Below are positions 13,277 through 13,765 of a DNA stretch of 13,765 nt, piece by piece. Made by a program: the position numbers and the translations under genes. How positions within the stretch are numbered: the first letter of the stretch is position 1; every line of letters starts with the position of its first letter. The DNA comes from Baffinella frigidus (taxonomy: Eukaryota; Cryptophyceae; Cryptomonadales; Baffinellaceae), in assembly GCA_026770585.1 (NCBI GenBank), contig MU646313.1, positions 89,679 to 103,443 on the forward strand, written 5' to 3'. The notes below the pieces were generated by a model that made no database searches, was not told the origin of the DNA, and was given only the letters and a program-made list of their open reading frames with translations.

Positions 13277-13424
13277 GGCTTTATCCGGGGAAACCTACTT
13301 TTCTTTAGTTTGATGGCAAGGAAAATTACTACATAAATGCTTTAATATTACTAATAAGAACGAGTTGTGTAGTAATTTTCCTTGCCATCAAACTAAAGAA
13401 AAACAGGTTTCCCCGGATAAGGCT
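13277..13424. mobile_element. Fold-back element E2
   Basis: 148 bp, arms of about 60 bp with only a few mismatches: TTATCCGGGGAAACCTACTT at the left and its complement ending CCCCGGATAA at the right. The inner arms (GGCAAGGAAAATTACTAC / GTGTAGTAATTTTCCTTGCC) and loop match E1 at about 52 of 66 aligned positions. The outer arms share nothing obvious with E1. Non-coding. Confidence 0.94.
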
Positions 13425-13461
13425 CGCTGGTGCGAGTCCACCGTGTGGCGAGACTTTTTGG

Positions 13462-13527
13462 TCCTAGGATCCCTCGGCCTACGGTAGGAGGTCCTATGCA
13501 ATGCCGTATGCCTAACTACCCCATTTT
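13462..13527 (+). mobile_element. Degenerate MITE interior, copy 7
   Basis: GGTCCTAGGATCCCTCGGCC, TACGGTAGGAGGTCCTATG and ATGCCGTATGCCTA resemble the quasi-palindromic cores of both MITE families, but no terminal repeats remain. The adjoining 13528-13637 shows no recognised feature. Confidence 0.45.
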
Positions 13528-13637
13528 CAGGCCGTTAGCCTATGAGCATCAACTTTGTGGTCCGACATCCTAAGTGCACTAAAGTGGCGTCGTCATGTAG
13601 GGAGAGGGGCACGCACCAGCGACAGAGTCTCCTCCAG

Positions 13638-13765
13638 ACACGCCCACCCCACCCCGCGCCCATCCACCTCCCCGCCCCCACTCCTCCCGCCGGCCCCGCC
13701 CACGACGCTGCCCCTGACCCTCTCCGAGGCGCTGGCCACGGAGCTGGCGTCGGAGACGGGGAGGG
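13638..13765 (+). CDS. Possible start of a coding exon, runs off the right edge
   Basis: After an acceptor-like GTCTCCTCCAG a Pro-rich frame stays open to the window end: PTPRPSTSPPPLLPPAPPTT then LPLTLSEALATELASETG. All of the last 20 or so codons end in G or C, unlike the surrounding repeats, and the final segment looks like ordinary protein. No start codon or domain is visible and the fragment is short. It could equally be a chance frame in GC-rich DNA. Confidence 0.3.

Overview
This is nuclear DNA of a eukaryote, most likely a unicellular photosynthetic protist. I see no bacterial operons and no viral genes. Three things support this: spliceosomal introns with GT/AG ends, polypyrimidine tracts and in one case a CTAAC branch-point-like motif; long blocks of degenerate TTTAGGG-type telomeric heptamers, the form used by plants and many algae; and gene fragments of eukaryotic families (MYND zinc finger, SET domain of the SMYD type). 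The clade cannot be fixed from this window. My recollection that MYND proteins with this kind of helical-repeat tail are expanded in marine microalgae such as haptophytes or pelagophytes is only a weak pointer.

Layout. 1-712: degenerate telomere-like repeats that switch strand polarity twice. 873-1966: two small unrecognised intron-containing gene models, one on the minus strand (873-1276) and one on the plus strand (1562-1966), plus a 70-bp segment duplicated at 1268-1337 and 1994-2063. 2162-3781: a MYND-finger gene in at least three exons, disabled by two in-frame stops in its first exon, with one small transposon-like element in an intron and another at its 3' end. 3770-5400: mostly MITE-like elements with terminal inverted repeats and TA target duplications, plus a hairpin. 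5482-5790: telomere-like block with a pure TTTCGGG run. 5860-6365: a complex tandem repeat. 6383-6592: a large fold-back element. 6640-7490: a decayed array that includes copies of the end of a SET exon. 7416-7682: a SET-domain exon on the minus strand, with fragments of its 5' edge repeated near 8040 and 8420. 8078-8218 and 8479-8603: fold-back elements. 8749-10300: a satellite-like region of nested direct repeats (about 190 bp, 32 bp and an exact 3 x 39 bp). 10573-10815: further MITE copies. 10943-11088: another fold-back. 11434-11514: a hairpin, followed by a drifting heptamer array at 11560-11675. 11733-12530: a small minus-strand exon cassette present in several copies. 12621-13077: an inverted-repeat element and a fold-back inserted into one of those exon copies. 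13277-13424: a fold-back whose core matches the ones at 8078 and 10943. 13638-13765: a GC-rich reading frame that may begin a gene running off the window.

The genes do not form a pathway. The window reads as repeat-rich, possibly subtelomeric, accessory DNA in which exon pieces have been copied, interrupted and degraded alongside small non-autonomous mobile elements. The most unusual signals are a set of fold-back elements with a related core but unrelated outer arms, and a small exon repeatedly copied together with its splice site.
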